In this document: in pieces, positions 16,194-24,865 of the stretch
Numbering within the stretch: the first letter of the stretch is position 1
How the letters are laid out: every line of letters begins with the position of its first letter
Assembly: GCA_023038255.1 (NCBI GenBank)
Contig: CP082927.1
Location: forward strand, 696,146 to 760,145
Source: Candidatus Peribacteria bacterium
GTDB lineage: Bacteria; Patescibacteriota; Gracilibacteria; Peribacterales; Peribacteraceae
Length of the DNA: 64,000 bases
Direction: 5' to 3'
The notes under the pieces: generated by a model
What the model was told of the DNA's origin: nothing
The model's database searches: none
The model's input: the letters and a program-made list of their open reading frames with translations, nothing else
Made by a program: the position numbers and the translations under genes

Positions 16194-17381
16194 CTAATTA
16201 CGCAATGCAGTAAGCGCCGGTAATTCCTGACCCGATACAAATTCGAGCATGGCGCCGCCGCCAGTACTCACGAATGTATAGGCATCAAGTGACAGATTGT
16301 ATTTCGTATGAAGGTCGATCGTGTCACCACCACCGATGATCGTGACAGCACCACGCTTGGTGGCATCACTGACAGCTGTGGCAATGCGCAGGCTGGCACC
16401 GGCAAACTGCTCTATTTCATACACACCGAGCGGTCCGTTCCAGACGATGGTGGCAGCCTTTTCAATCGCGGCAATATACGCATCCACCGTTTTTTCGCCA
16501 AGGTCATAAATTGCCTGTGTGTGCGGGATAGCATCAACAGAGACAGTGGACGACTCTGCTTCCTGCGTCATCGCAGGGGCAACAATCACATCAGCCGGAA
16601 CATGAATGCGCGCACCGTCAGAATGCACAAGCATTTCTCTGGCACTCTCTCCATAATCCGCTTCAAACAAGGAGGAGCCGACGTCTTTTCCGGTCGCTGC
16701 AATGAACGTGTTGGCCATGGCACCACCAAGCAGAATGTCGTCGCCTTTTCCGAGGAAGAACTGAATGACCGGAATCTTTGTTTCCATTTTTGCGCCGCTG
16801 ATAATGAGCGCAAGCGGGCGGGCAGGATTCTCGGTTACCTTGGAAAGATGCAGGACTTCCTGCTCCAGCTGCAATCCCATATAGGAAGGAAGCAGCCGTG
16901 GAATACCGATCATACTGGCATGTGCACGGTGGCAATTCGTGAACGCATCGTTCACATACACATCGCCCAGACTCGCAAGCTGTTTGGCAAACGCCTCATC
17001 ATTCAGCTCTTCCCGCGGATCAAACCGCAGATTTTCGAGCAACAGCACCTCCCCCGCTTTTAATTCCATCGCCTGTGCATACGTTTCACCACCGGTCGAC
17101 ATCGGTGCAAAGTGTACGGTCGTCCCGAGCAGTTTTTCGAGAACGGGGATAAGGGGACGCTGGGTGAATGCAGGATTCGCTCTGCCCTTCGGCCGCCCCT
17201 GATGCGACATCAGAATGAGTGACGCTCCGTGATCCAAAATATAACGCATGGTCGGTACGAGAGCTTCCACTCTCGTGATATCGGTGACAACACCGTCTTC
17301 AATCGGCAAATCAAAACCAGCACGAAGCAGCACCCGTTTACCGTTCAGATCTGCTTCGGAAAGTGTGGGATACGTAGGCAT
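16194..17381 (-). CDS. pgk: Phosphoglycerate kinase
   Basis: A 395-residue glycolytic enzyme making ATP and 3-phosphoglycerate from 1,3-bisphosphoglycerate. Family marks: RVLLRAGFDLPIEDG (canonical RVDxNVP altered to RAGFDLP), LILMSHQGRPKG, LLENLRFDPREE, VNDAFTNCHRAHASM, LALIISGAKMETKI, TIVWNGPLGVYE and the C-terminal TIIGGGDT...VSTGGGAML ATP site. Length is normal. On the minus strand TACAAT (17388-17393) lies exactly 6 bases before the ATG, so the mRNA should start at the start codon. Confidence 0.96.
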   Translation of the reverse strand: MPTYPTLSEADLNGKRVLLRAGFDLPIEDGVVTDITRVEALVPTMRYILDHGASLILMSHQGRPKGRANPAFTQRPLIPVLEKLLGTTVHFAPMSTGGETYAQAMELKAGEVLLLENLRFDPREELNDEAFAKQLASLGDVYVNDAFTNCHRAHASMIGIPRLLPSYMGLQLEQEVLHLSKVTENPARPLALIISGAKMETKIPVIQFFLGKGDDILLGGAMANTFIAATGKDVGSSLFEADYGESAREMLVHSDGARIHVPADVIVAPAMTQEAESSTVSVDAIPHTQAIYDLGEKTVDAYIAAIEKAATIVWNGPLGVYEIEQFAGASLRIATAVSDATKRGAVTIIGGGDTIDLHTKYNLSLDAYTFVSTGGGAMLEFVSGQELPALTALRN

Positions 17382-17387
17382 GGAGGC

Positions 17388-17393
17388 ATTGTA
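17388..17393 (-). promoter_or_regulatory. -10 box of pgk, leaderless
   Basis: TACAAT on the minus strand, 6 bases from the ATG at 17381. Confidence 0.6.
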
Positions 17394-17418
17394 ACGAAGC
17401 GCATTGAATCCACAATCG

Positions 17419-17446
17419 TTGACGATTTTAAAAGTAATCGTACAAT
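17419..17446 (+). promoter_or_regulatory. Promoter of candidate RNA 3
   Basis: TTGACG, 16-base spacer, TACAAT. Confidence 0.55.
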
Positions 17447-17452
17447 GATGAA

Positions 17453-17598
17453 TAGTACTATTTCAGAAGGGCACATACTTTAGCGAAAGGTCCTGCAGGT
17501 TAATGGCTAACAATACCTTCTGAAGCAGAGAGAGCTCGCAGGGTTCTCTCAGTTAACACCTCTGTTCCTATTCGTGCCCAGGGATAGAGGTGTTCTTT
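17453..17598 (+). ncRNA. Candidate structured small RNA 3
   Basis: A clear promoter (TTGACG 17419-17424, 16-base spacer, TACAAT 17441-17446) points at about 17453. The next 146 bases have no protein frame but hold a 9-bp perfect stem (TTCAGAAGG with CCTTCTGAA), a GAGAG/CTCTC hairpin, and a terminal 9-bp stem (17555-17563 with 17586-17594) followed by a short T-rich run. The downstream gene has a separate -10 at 17632, so this looks like an independent transcript. No known family recognised. Confidence 0.45.
17555..17598 (+). terminator. Stem-loop terminator after candidate RNA 3
   Basis: AACACCTCT pairs with AGAGGTGTT (9 bp), followed by CTTTTG. The T-run is short, so termination may be partial. 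Confidence 0.5.
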
Positions 17599-17607
17599 TG
17601 GGTCCGC

Positions 17608-17637
17608 TCGACAAGCGTTCCATTCTCCATTTACACT
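17608..17637 (+). promoter_or_regulatory. Promoter of the WecA/MraY-type transferase gene
   Basis: TCGACA-like -35 near 17608-17613 and TACACT (17632-17637), with 7 bases to the GTG start at 17645. Confidence 0.45.
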
Positions 17638-17644
17638 TTCAACC

Positions 17645-18694
17645 GTGACTCCCCTTTTGACCTCTCCCCTCCTTGCAGGACTTCTCTGTGTCTGTCTGCA
17701 TCTTCTTGCACTGCGCATGTTTCCGCGCATGGGACTGCTTGATTTCCCGGAACGCTACGGACTGATCCGCGCCCGTCTCCCCTACCCCACCGGTATCCTC
17801 GGGGTTCTCACGTTTTTGATTGTGTATGCACTGATGAACTATGGCGTATGGACCATGCAACACGCAGGATTGGTCATTGGGGTGCTGCTCCTCGGAATCA
17901 GCTGTTTTACAGATGACCGCCGCCAGCTTTCCCCCGGGACACGACTACTGTTTCAGGTACTGATCGCACTGCTGATTTTCGCAACAGGCACACGCATTTA
18001 CACACTGACCAATCCTCTCGGCGATTCCTTTTTGAAGCTGGATACGTGGATAGTCGGCGTGCCGTATTTCGGCACCCTTCCCATCTGGAGCGGCGTCTTT
18101 ACAGTTGTGTGGCTGATGCTCACTATCAACGCACTCAACTGGTTTGATGGCATTCCGGGACAGGTGTCGATTCTCTCCGTGATCGGATTTCTGACGATCG
18201 GCCTCCTTTCACTTTCGTCCCGTGTGAATCAGCCAGAACTGGCTCTCCTCGCATTCATTCTTGCTGGTATCGCTATCGCCTGTTTTCTGTTTGATGTGCC
18301 GCCACCCCGCGTGGTCCTTGGAGACAGTGGATCAATGTTCTTCGGACTGATGCTTGGGACGCTGACCATTTTTGCAGGCGGTAAAGTCGCAACTGCATTC
18401 CTCGTTCTTGGCGTGCCGCTCATCGACAGTTTCTTTGTGATTATGCGCCGCATTCTGCAGGGAAAATCCCCCATGAAAGGAAGTCAGTCCGGCGAACATC
18501 TGCATCACCGGCTCCTCGCGAAAGGCTGGTCACCACGTCAGGTTATTGCCCTCACAGCATCCATCGGATTACTTTTTGGATCGACGGCACTGTTCCTCAG
18601 TTCCTTCCAGAAACTCATCGCCGCTCTTTGTCTGTTTCTGCTGATGCTTGGGCTTTCGTGGTACAGCGCACCAAAATCAATTGATCGTCCATAA
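17645..18694 (+). CDS. Polyprenyl-phosphate glycosylphosphotransferase (WecA/TagO/MraY family)
   Basis: A 349-residue integral membrane enzyme that loads a sugar phosphate onto undecaprenyl phosphate, starting a surface polysaccharide or lipid-linked precursor. About nine to ten membrane helices. Catalytic motifs: FTDDRRQLSP (the DD of the first loop), NALNWFDGIPG (NxxNxxDG), VLGDSGSMFFG and the His-rich HLHHRLL typical of the WecA/TagO branch rather than MraY. The GTG start at 17645 is 7 bases after TACACT. It stands alone, so which polymer it serves cannot be told. Confidence 0.9.
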   Translation: MTPLLTSPLLAGLLCVCLHLLALRMFPRMGLLDFPERYGLIRARLPYPTGILGVLTFLIVYALMNYGVWTMQHAGLVIGVLLLGISCFTDDRRQLSPGTRLLFQVLIALLIFATGTRIYTLTNPLGDSFLKLDTWIVGVPYFGTLPIWSGVFTVVWLMLTINALNWFDGIPGQVSILSVIGFLTIGLLSLSSRVNQPELALLAFILAGIAIACFLFDVPPPRVVLGDSGSMFFGLMLGTLTIFAGGKVATAFLVLGVPLIDSFFVIMRRILQGKSPMKGSQSGEHLHHRLLAKGWSPRQVIALTASIGLLFGSTALFLSSFQKLIAALCLFLLMLGLSWYSAPKSIDRP

Positions 18695-18785
18695 ATACTT
18701 TGTAAGAGAAGCATCATCATTGCGTCATAGTCTCAACTTAGGCCAAAACCCTCTCGCCTACTTCCTATTTCCTCACTCCTCTCAC

Positions 18786-19622
18786 ATGTCCCGATCTCTT
18801 TCCCTCCTTGTCGCGTCCGCTATCACGCTCAGCGCACCAATGTCTGCCTTTGCAGCAACAGCAGCTGTAGAGCCGGCAGCAGATCCTGTCACAACCGATG
18901 AATTGCTGGATGTTATTTCCCCCGCTATGCCTGCAGCAGTCGACGGAAAGGGCGGCGGTTATATGATGGATTCTTCCATTTACTATCCTGGTAACCCGGC
19001 CGGCGTGCAGGTCTCTGCGTCTGTCACAAAAAATCTGAAGCCGGATTTTGTGGCTATCAACGCCTACTGTGAAAGCGGCAAAATGGCATCCCGTCAGGCT
19101 GCTCGCGACATGCTGCAGCAGGTGTACACCGACATCAAGAACTTTGTTGGTGCAGACGGCCGTGTCCGCAAGTCCGGCTCTGTATCCGCATACCCGTACT
19201 ACGACGGTACCGGTGTATCGACGGATTCCTTCAACGCTACTCTGAGCATCTTCATCCGCATCACCAACAGAAGCAAAGTCGAAGCAATCAGTGATTATGT
19301 GGAAGGAAAAGGCTGCTCCGTCAGCTGGGACGTACGTCTCGTGAACACGCAGACACACGAACTCAGCATTCTCGATGAGCTCGCAACGCAGCTCAACGCA
19401 CGCAAGGCAGTCTTCGAAAAACTGCTCGGCAAGCGTCTGACGACTATCACCAGCGCAAACCTCAGCACATGGGCTGACGGTTACGGCACCTATGACCCTG
19501 AAGATGATACTGTCGATGCCACCAGCACACTGACGGTCACGTTCGACCTCGGCGGCCGCGCAACACTGACACCGAGCAAATCCAATGCTGCCTCCCGCGC
19601 AGCAGCTCGTTCTGCAAAATAA
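18786..19622 (+). CDS. Secreted protein with SIMPL-like (DUF541) domain
   Basis: A 278-residue exported protein. Residues 1-23 form a classic signal peptide (SLSLLVASAITLSAPMSAFA) with cleavage after AFA. The rest, with paired beta strands and helices (DFVAINAYCESGKMASRQAA, VRKSGSVSAYPYYDG, FNATLSIFIRITN), resembles SIMPL domains; this similarity is moderate. The C-terminus is Ala/Ser/Arg-rich. The start is ATG 18786, not an upstream frame start, because the signal peptide begins there and the preceding leader is pyrimidine-rich. A strong terminator follows. Confidence 0.7.
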   Translation: MSRSLSLLVASAITLSAPMSAFAATAAVEPAADPVTTDELLDVISPAMPAAVDGKGGGYMMDSSIYYPGNPAGVQVSASVTKNLKPDFVAINAYCESGKMASRQAARDMLQQVYTDIKNFVGADGRVRKSGSVSAYPYYDGTGVSTDSFNATLSIFIRITNRSKVEAISDYVEGKGCSVSWDVRLVNTQTHELSILDELATQLNARKAVFEKLLGKRLTTITSANLSTWADGYGTYDPEDDTVDATSTLTVTFDLGGRATLTPSKSNAASRAAARSAK

Positions 19623-19637
19623 GAATCAGCAACTATC

Positions 19638-19677
19638 AAAAAATCCCTCAGAGCCGCAAGGCCGTGAGGGATTTTTT
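19638..19677. terminator. Bidirectional terminator
   Basis: AAATCCCTCA (19641-19650) pairs with TGAGGGATTT (19665-19674); T-run on the plus strand and A-run before the stem serve both convergent genes. Confidence 0.85.
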
Positions 19678-19702
19678 GTAGAAATCTACCTGAAGCCCAC
19701 CC

Positions 19703-21202
19703 TTATTCCCCGGCGTACTGCACCGGGCTGCTCAGAATATTCAGAGGCTGAAGCTGGATGACAACCGTACGCTGTCCGCGCGGGAGCATCTGCACAGTCG
19801 CAACACCGTTCTTGAAGTCTTTCCCTGTGAGCACGGCTGGCTCGAATTCAGCGTCACCGTAGGCGGTACGCATGTAGACTTTCTGGGAGAGTGACTCTCC
19901 GGAGATTGTCTTATTGTCTGCATCCTTGAGAGTCAGACGAACCGTCTGCCATTTGCGTTCTGTATATTTGGAAGCTGTTTCAATCGTAATTGTGTGAATG
20001 GTTTTGACCGGAGGAGCAGCGACAATAACCGGAGCGGGAGCGAGTGCTTCAGCCGGCTGTGTACCGGAAACCACTGTTTGCTTCTGAATGACCGTCGGCT
20101 TTGTAGCAGTTGCAACGGTCTGCGTCACAACCGGACGGGTCGCTGCAAGAGCAACGCGGTCTGCGCGGCGCTTGGCTGCAAGCTGTGCAGCAGTCAGTTT
20201 CGGTTCCGTCGCTTTCACAACGGTTGTCGGCTTTTTGACAGTATTAGATGCAACAGTTGTTGGAGCTGACTGCTTATACTTTGCAGCAGGATAGTTCATC
20301 TGTGCGACCACAGACGGGTTTACCGTGTACTGATAGGCAATGTCCTGCTTGAATCCTTTATTGACGGCAGTGTAGGTATTCAGATTGGCCTGACGCAGTT
20401 CCTCACCGGTAAACGGCCAGTACGGATGCCACGGAGCTTCATCACGGTCGACCTGGAAGTGGAGGTGCGGGCCGGATGCATCACCGGTTTTACCGGAGAG
20501 TCCGATCTGCTGACCCTTCTGCACAGTGTCACCAACAGCGACAAGCTGTGCACTCAAGTGAGCATACACGGAGTGGAGCACTGTTTCGTAATCAGGATTG
20601 GACGGATCCGGCATGTGCGGGTGGCGGATGACGATTAACTGACCGAATCCATTGGAATCATTTTTCACAACCGTCACAACACCATTTGCAATCGAGCGGA
20701 TAGGAGTGCCGACCGGAACACGGATATCGACACCCGGGTGACTGCCCTTTCCTTCAATACCCTTATCGTAATCTCCCATGTAGGCAACGGAGTAGACATC
20801 TCCTCCTTCATCACCGCTCTTCGTCCGCTCATGCTGGGAATCGTATGCCGGAAGCGGAATAAGAAGATCCTGCGGAATCTGGCGGTAGGTATTTTCCTCT
20901 GCATTTCCTCCGTAGGTCGACCACTTGGAATAATCCGGGACATACGCAATCGGAGGGACTGTTCCGGTGTAGGCGATCAGACTATCATCGTAGTTACCAA
21001 GTGCTGCTTTCCAGAAAGCGTACCATCCATGCTCCCCTACCATGTTTCCTGTAATAAACGCGACGAGCGACAATACGGCCACCAGGAATGATGACTTCTG
21101 TTTCATGTACGCAATCGTCTGCTTCGGCGGATCTTTCCGGCGGCGAATCACTTTTTTTGAAAAACCTGCTTTCTTTGCCGATTTGATCTTCGTTAGGTGC
21201 AT
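19703..21202 (-). CDS. M23-family peptidoglycan endopeptidase, membrane-anchored
   Basis: A 499-residue cell-wall hydrolase. A basic cytoplasmic start (IRRRKDPPKQ) and one membrane helix (SSFLVAVLSLVAFITGNMV, about residues 37-55) precede an exported LytM/M23 domain. Zinc ligands are visible: HPGVDIRV (HxxxD), and HLHFQV (HxH) after SGKTGDASGP. The C-terminal 200 residues are a Thr/Ala/Pro-rich linker and a beta-rich tail. The minus-strand promoter TTGACT...TATTAT lies in the shared region with the divergent tsaE-HD gene. It probably cuts stem-peptide cross-links during growth or division. Confidence 0.9.
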   Translation of the reverse strand: MHLTKIKSAKKAGFSKKVIRRRKDPPKQTIAYMKQKSSFLVAVLSLVAFITGNMVGEHGWYAFWKAALGNYDDSLIAYTGTVPPIAYVPDYSKWSTYGGNAEENTYRQIPQDLLIPLPAYDSQHERTKSGDEGGDVYSVAYMGDYDKGIEGKGSHPGVDIRVPVGTPIRSIANGVVTVVKNDSNGFGQLIVIRHPHMPDPSNPDYETVLHSVYAHLSAQLVAVGDTVQKGQQIGLSGKTGDASGPHLHFQVDRDEAPWHPYWPFTGEELRQANLNTYTAVNKGFKQDIAYQYTVNPSVVAQMNYPAAKYKQSAPTTVASNTVKKPTTVVKATEPKLTAAQLAAKRRADRVALAATRPVVTQTVATATKPTVIQKQTVVSGTQPAEALAPAPVIVAAPPVKTIHTITIETASKYTERKWQTVRLTLKDADNKTISGESLSQKVYMRTAYGDAEFEPAVLTGKDFKNGVATVQMLPRGQRTVVIQLQPLNILSSPVQYAGE

Positions 21203-21230
21203 AGGATATTTGTTTATGTAGATTTACTCC

Positions 21231-21236
21231 TATAAT
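21231..21236 (+). promoter_or_regulatory. -10 box of tsaE-HD gene
   Basis: TATAAT; predicted start near 21243 gives a 17-base leader without Shine-Dalgarno sequence. Confidence 0.5.
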
Positions 21237-21259
21237 ATCATTTTTGTATCAATAAGTCA

Positions 21260-22279
21260 ATGAACCATCCCCTCCACCTCCGGCTGTCTGATGCGGAAAA
21301 AACCCGTTTTGCTGGTGAATCTTTGGCTGATTCGCTCTACGGCGATTCCATCACGATTTTCCTGACTGGCGATCTGGGCGCTGGAAAGACCACCTTCCTC
21401 CAGGGATTTGCAAAAAAACTCGGCATTACAGATCCGCTCACCAGTCCGACGTACGCTCTGGAGCAGCGATATGCCACAAACCGCGATCTTCCGCTCATTC
21501 ACCTGGATCTGTACCGATTGAACGAGCGCGACAGTGTCCAGCTGGTGGAATCGACAGAGGACCTGCCAGGCATCCGCTGTATTGAGTGGGCAAACAGACT
21601 CCCGGACAGCATGAAAGACCGGTACGCCATCAGTCTGCATCTGGAAGAAGACGGAAGCGGACGCCATCTCCGGGCACAGTTTGGTGACACGGACATTCCA
21701 ACCGAAAAACAGATTGATGACTGGCGTGCGGAAACCATGATTTCTCCGCATATTACCGCACACTGTGAAGCAGTCGCCCGCGTATCGTCAATGCTTGCAG
21801 ATGCATTGATTGCAAACGGACAGATTGTCCGCAAAGACGCACTTGTTGCAGCTGCACGTCTGCACGATCTTCTGCGGTTTGTGGATTTTAAAGGAGTACG
21901 GCCGGTGGGCATTGTCGAAACAGCGGAGACATTGCAGACCTGGGAGATATGGAAAAAGCGCTATCCGGTTGGGAAACACGAGGCAGCCTGCAGTCAGTTC
22001 CTCGCAGAGGAAGGATTTTCCGTTCTCTCACAAATAGTGGAAACCCACGGGTTGCGTGCTCCCCTTCCCTCCATGCAGACCGTTGAGCAGAAACTGCTGT
22101 TCTATGCAGATAAACGCTGCCTGATGGACCGGATTGTCACAGTCAACGAACGCTTTGACGACTTCGTCATGCGCTACGGAAACGGTCAAAAATCAGTGGA
22201 CCACGATACGTGGTACACATTCACAAAAGAGATTGAGGCCGATCTCTTCCCGAATGGTGCCCCAGATCTCTTCTCCTGA
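21260..22279 (+). CDS. tsaE: TsaE ATPase fused to an HD-domain hydrolase
   Basis: A 339-residue two-domain protein. Residues 1-150 are TsaE, the ATPase needed with TsaB/TsaD to make the tRNA modification t6A: Walker A GDLGAGKTTF (about 37-46), TSPTYALEQRY and HLDLYRL. Residues about 160-335 form an HD phosphohydrolase-like domain: HCEAVARVSSML, ARLHDLLRFVDF (HD pair), KHEAACSQFL, VETHGLRA and FYADKRCLMDRI. TsaE is normally about 150 residues and alone. No frameshift or internal stop separates the halves. The HD substrate is unknown; a nucleotide is usual for the fold. Confidence 0.9.
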   Translation: MNHPLHLRLSDAEKTRFAGESLADSLYGDSITIFLTGDLGAGKTTFLQGFAKKLGITDPLTSPTYALEQRYATNRDLPLIHLDLYRLNERDSVQLVESTEDLPGIRCIEWANRLPDSMKDRYAISLHLEEDGSGRHLRAQFGDTDIPTEKQIDDWRAETMISPHITAHCEAVARVSSMLADALIANGQIVRKDALVAAARLHDLLRFVDFKGVRPVGIVETAETLQTWEIWKKRYPVGKHEAACSQFLAEEGFSVLSQIVETHGLRAPLPSMQTVEQKLLFYADKRCLMDRIVTVNERFDDFVMRYGNGQKSVDHDTWYTFTKEIEADLFPNGAPDLFS

Positions 22280-22296
22280 AAGTTAGAATCTCAACA

Positions 22297-22917
22297 TCAG
22301 ATATTCCACGGAATCAGCTGCTCCAGAAGCATCTCTTTGAATTCAGCAATACTCAGTCCAAGAATACCCGGGGCGATTGCAAGGAAGAACAGCGACAGAC
22401 ACAGCGTCGATGCATACACACATTCTGCAAGTGACCAGAATCTGCGCGGACGTTCGGTCGGTGTGTGCAGATAGGCAGGAACATTGAAGACTATACGCAA
22501 TGTGTGATGAAGAATCGTAAGTTTCGGAAGGAGGACTGCCAGACCGCGCATGACAATGACGTGTGTCAGTTTGGTCCCGCTCAGTCCTGCGATAATCGGC
22601 AGAGTGGAATGCAGATACACAACAGAGCTCAATGCCAGGAAGAACAGTGCAATATCGGCAATACTCTCACGGAACACGGTGAATGCAGCATTTGCTCTTT
22701 TTTTGCGGAGATAAAAGCGGTATTTGATGAAGTCGAGCACAAGATGCAGCCCAATCAGAACCGCAAAGAATCCCAGATTGAAAATACCGGCAAAAATGAC
22801 CGCTAGCATGAAGTACGCTGCATGGAATGCAGGCAATTCCTCATAGCTAAAGCCAAAGGGTCTAAACGCGATGCTCGTCCTGAGCGTCGTCGAAGGATGG
22901 GGGTATGTGGTTCGCAT
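22297..22917 (-). CDS. Polytopic membrane protein of unknown function
   Basis: A 206-residue protein with about five hydrophobic segments (AYFMLAVIFAGIFNLGFF, LIGLHLVLDFI, IALFFLALSSVVYLH, TLCLSLFFLAIAPGILGL). No family recognised. Residues 5-16 (YPHPSTTLRTSI) are encoded by a REP-like repeat that sits inside the reading frame. The ATG at 22917 lies 11 bases after TATAAT (22929-22934), so the repeat-encoded segment is probably translated; a start at a downstream Met would remove it. Confidence 0.6.
   Translation of the reverse strand: MRTTYPHPSTTLRTSIAFRPFGFSYEELPAFHAAYFMLAVIFAGIFNLGFFAVLIGLHLVLDFIKYRFYLRKKRANAAFTVFRESIADIALFFLALSSVVYLHSTLPIIAGLSGTKLTHVIVMRGLAVLLPKLTILHHTLRIVFNVPAYLHTPTERPRRFWSLAECVYASTLCLSLFFLAIAPGILGLSIAEFKEMLLEQLIPWNI
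22871..22900. repeat. REP-like element inside a coding N-terminus
   Basis: TCCTGAGCGTCGTCGAAGGA is an imperfect palindrome (TCCT/AGGA) of the same type as the pair at 11379-11464. Confidence 0.65.
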
Positions 22918-22970
22918 GTGTTTTTTATATTATAACATTTTTTACTTATATTAGCAATAGCAGCCAGCAA

Positions 22971-24248
22971 TCATTGCTGATGGATGATCTGCTTCGCTTT
23001 GGCAATTCTAGTCCTGATATCCGTTTCATATCCCCTGTCGACCGGGACATAAAACTCCTGCGGCTGCATGCCGACCGGGAAATAGTTCGCGGGAACCACA
23101 CCTTCTTCCGCATCATGCGGATACAAATATCCGTCACCATACCCCTGCTGCTTCATTCCTTTCACCGGCGCATTGCGGAGGTGATTCGGCACTTCGAGTG
23201 TTGGCTGCTGCCTGATTGCCTGCTTCACGGCACCCATCGCATGTTTCACGCCATCGCTCTTCGGGGCTTGCGCGAGGTAGATACACGCATGAGCAAGGAA
23301 GTACTCCCCTTCCGGTAGTCCAACGACTTCAAAGGCCTGTTGCGCGCTGAGGACCATTTGTAATGCCTGCGGATCGGCGTTGCCAATATCTTCCGATGCA
23401 AAAATCAGCATGCGGCGGAAGAGGAATCGAGGCTCCTCTCCACTCTCGATCATCTTGAAAAGCCAGACAAGGGCCGCGTCGACATCGCTTCCTCTCAGCG
23501 TTTTTATAAATGCAGAGATGGTGTTGTAGTGATCCTCTCCTCCGTTGTCATACCGTTTTGCACGTTCCTGAAACAGCGCATTCGCCTGTGCAATGGTGAT
23601 ACTGTTTCCGGATGTCATGACCGCAAGCTCCAGTGCATTGAGCGCAATACGTGCGTCACCGTTGCTGATCTGCGCAATGCGCTCCAATGCGTCATCTGTC
23701 ACGCGCACCGCTCCGCCGTATCCTGCTTTGTCGTTCAGTGCTCGCTTCAGAATCGACACAAGCTCCTCTACTGTCAACGGTTTCAGCAGATAGACATGCG
23801 AACGAGAGACAAGCGCCGGGTTCACTTCAAAGTACGGATTTTCCGTCGTAGCCCCAATCAGAATCACGGTACCGTTTTCCACAAAAGGCAGAAGCGCATC
23901 CTGCTGCGCTTTGTTGAAGCGATGGATTTCATCAATAAACAAGACCGTTTTCTGCTTGAACGTCGTGAGCATTCTTTCGGCTTCCAGACAGATTTCCTTC
24001 AACTCCTTGACCCCACTCATGACCGCATTCACCTGCACGAACTGCGCCTTTGTGGCCTCAGCGATGATTTTGGCGAGCGTTGTTTTCCCCGTTCCCGGCG
24101 GACCGGATAAAAGTACCGACGAGAGTGCGTCGTGTTCAATGGCCTGGCGAAGTGCTGTTCCTTCTCCCACAATATGCGTCTGCCCCACGTACTGCGAAAG
24201 TTGTGTGGGACGGAGCCGGTATGCGATGGGAGCGGATGATTGAGCCAT
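22971..24248 (-). CDS. rarA: RarA/MgsA replication-associated recombination ATPase
   Basis: A 425-residue AAA+ clamp-loader-like ATPase acting at stalled forks. Motifs: YRLRPTQLSQYVGQTHI at the N-terminus, Walker A SGPPGTGKTTLA (about residue 48), Walker B VLFIDEIHRFNK, sensor 1 IGATTENPYFEVNPALVSRS, and the C-terminal tetramerisation region GSDVDAALVWLFKMIESGEE with EDIGNADPQAL. The start at 24248 (MAQSSAPIAYRLRP) matches the family; a longer frame adds 36 residues with no match. TATGCT (24258-24263) is 9 bases from the ATG. Confidence 0.95.
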   Translation of the reverse strand: MAQSSAPIAYRLRPTQLSQYVGQTHIVGEGTALRQAIEHDALSSVLLSGPPGTGKTTLAKIIAEATKAQFVQVNAVMSGVKELKEICLEAERMLTTFKQKTVLFIDEIHRFNKAQQDALLPFVENGTVILIGATTENPYFEVNPALVSRSHVYLLKPLTVEELVSILKRALNDKAGYGGAVRVTDDALERIAQISNGDARIALNALELAVMTSGNSITIAQANALFQERAKRYDNGGEDHYNTISAFIKTLRGSDVDAALVWLFKMIESGEEPRFLFRRMLIFASEDIGNADPQALQMVLSAQQAFEVVGLPEGEYFLAHACIYLAQAPKSDGVKHAMGAVKQAIRQQPTLEVPNHLRNAPVKGMKQQGYGDGYLYPHDAEEGVVPANYFPVGMQPQEFYVPVDRGYETDIRTRIAKAKQIIHQQ

Positions 24249-24418
24249 AGAACAAAGAGCATAGCAGAAATAAAAAGTATCGATGAAACGTTTCAGCATG
24301 AGAATGTTTAACGATGTGTCATAAAAATGAGTTGCAGAAACATCCAATCGGTACACTTTGGCATCAAGTCATGATATAATCGGCTTTGTTCTCTTTTTAC
24401 CCCATCCCCCTTCCTTCC

Positions 24419-24760
24419 ATGATCAAGACAGTTACCTGGATTCTGGGCGTCGTGCTCCTTGTTGTCGGTCTTCTCGGTTTCGTAAATGATCCGATCCTCG
24501 GCATTTTCGAAGTCGATACAGTCCACAACGTTATTCACCTCCTGAGCGGTATCGTCGGATTGATCGCCGTCTCAGCCGGTCTCTCATACGCACGCCTGTA
24601 TCTCATCATCTTCGGCGTTGTATACGCTCTTGTGACAGTCCTCGGATTCATGAGTGGCACCGATATTCTCGGTCTCTTCGTGATCAACCAGGCTGATAAC
24701 TACCTGCACGCTGCAATTGCACTCGTTTGTTTGGGTGTCGGATTCGGCGGCAAGAAATAA
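24419..24760 (+). CDS. DUF4383-like small membrane protein
   Basis: A 113-residue protein with four membrane helices and the family-like VHNVIHLLSGIVGL (about residues 37-50) plus NYLHAAIALVCLGVGFG near the end. Function unknown. ATG 24419 is chosen over an upstream in-frame ATG because the intervening sequence is a pyrimidine-rich leader behind TATAAT (24373-24378). A strong terminator follows. Confidence 0.8.
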   Translation: MIKTVTWILGVVLLVVGLLGFVNDPILGIFEVDTVHNVIHLLSGIVGLIAVSAGLSYARLYLIIFGVVYALVTVLGFMSGTDILGLFVINQADNYLHAAIALVCLGVGFGGKK

Positions 24761-24781
24761 ATTCTTCTTTGTTGAGAATAG

Positions 24782-24811
24782 AAAAAGGGTGGAGATTCTC
24801 CGCCCTTTTTT
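24782..24811 (+). terminator. Rho-independent terminator
   Basis: AAAGGG-T-GGAGA pairs with TCTCC-G-CCCTTT, followed by T6. Confidence 0.85.
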
Positions 24812-24865
24812 GTGGCTTTTTTCTGCGGGAAACCATTGAGTCTGCTAGCATGGATTCTTCCCTCT

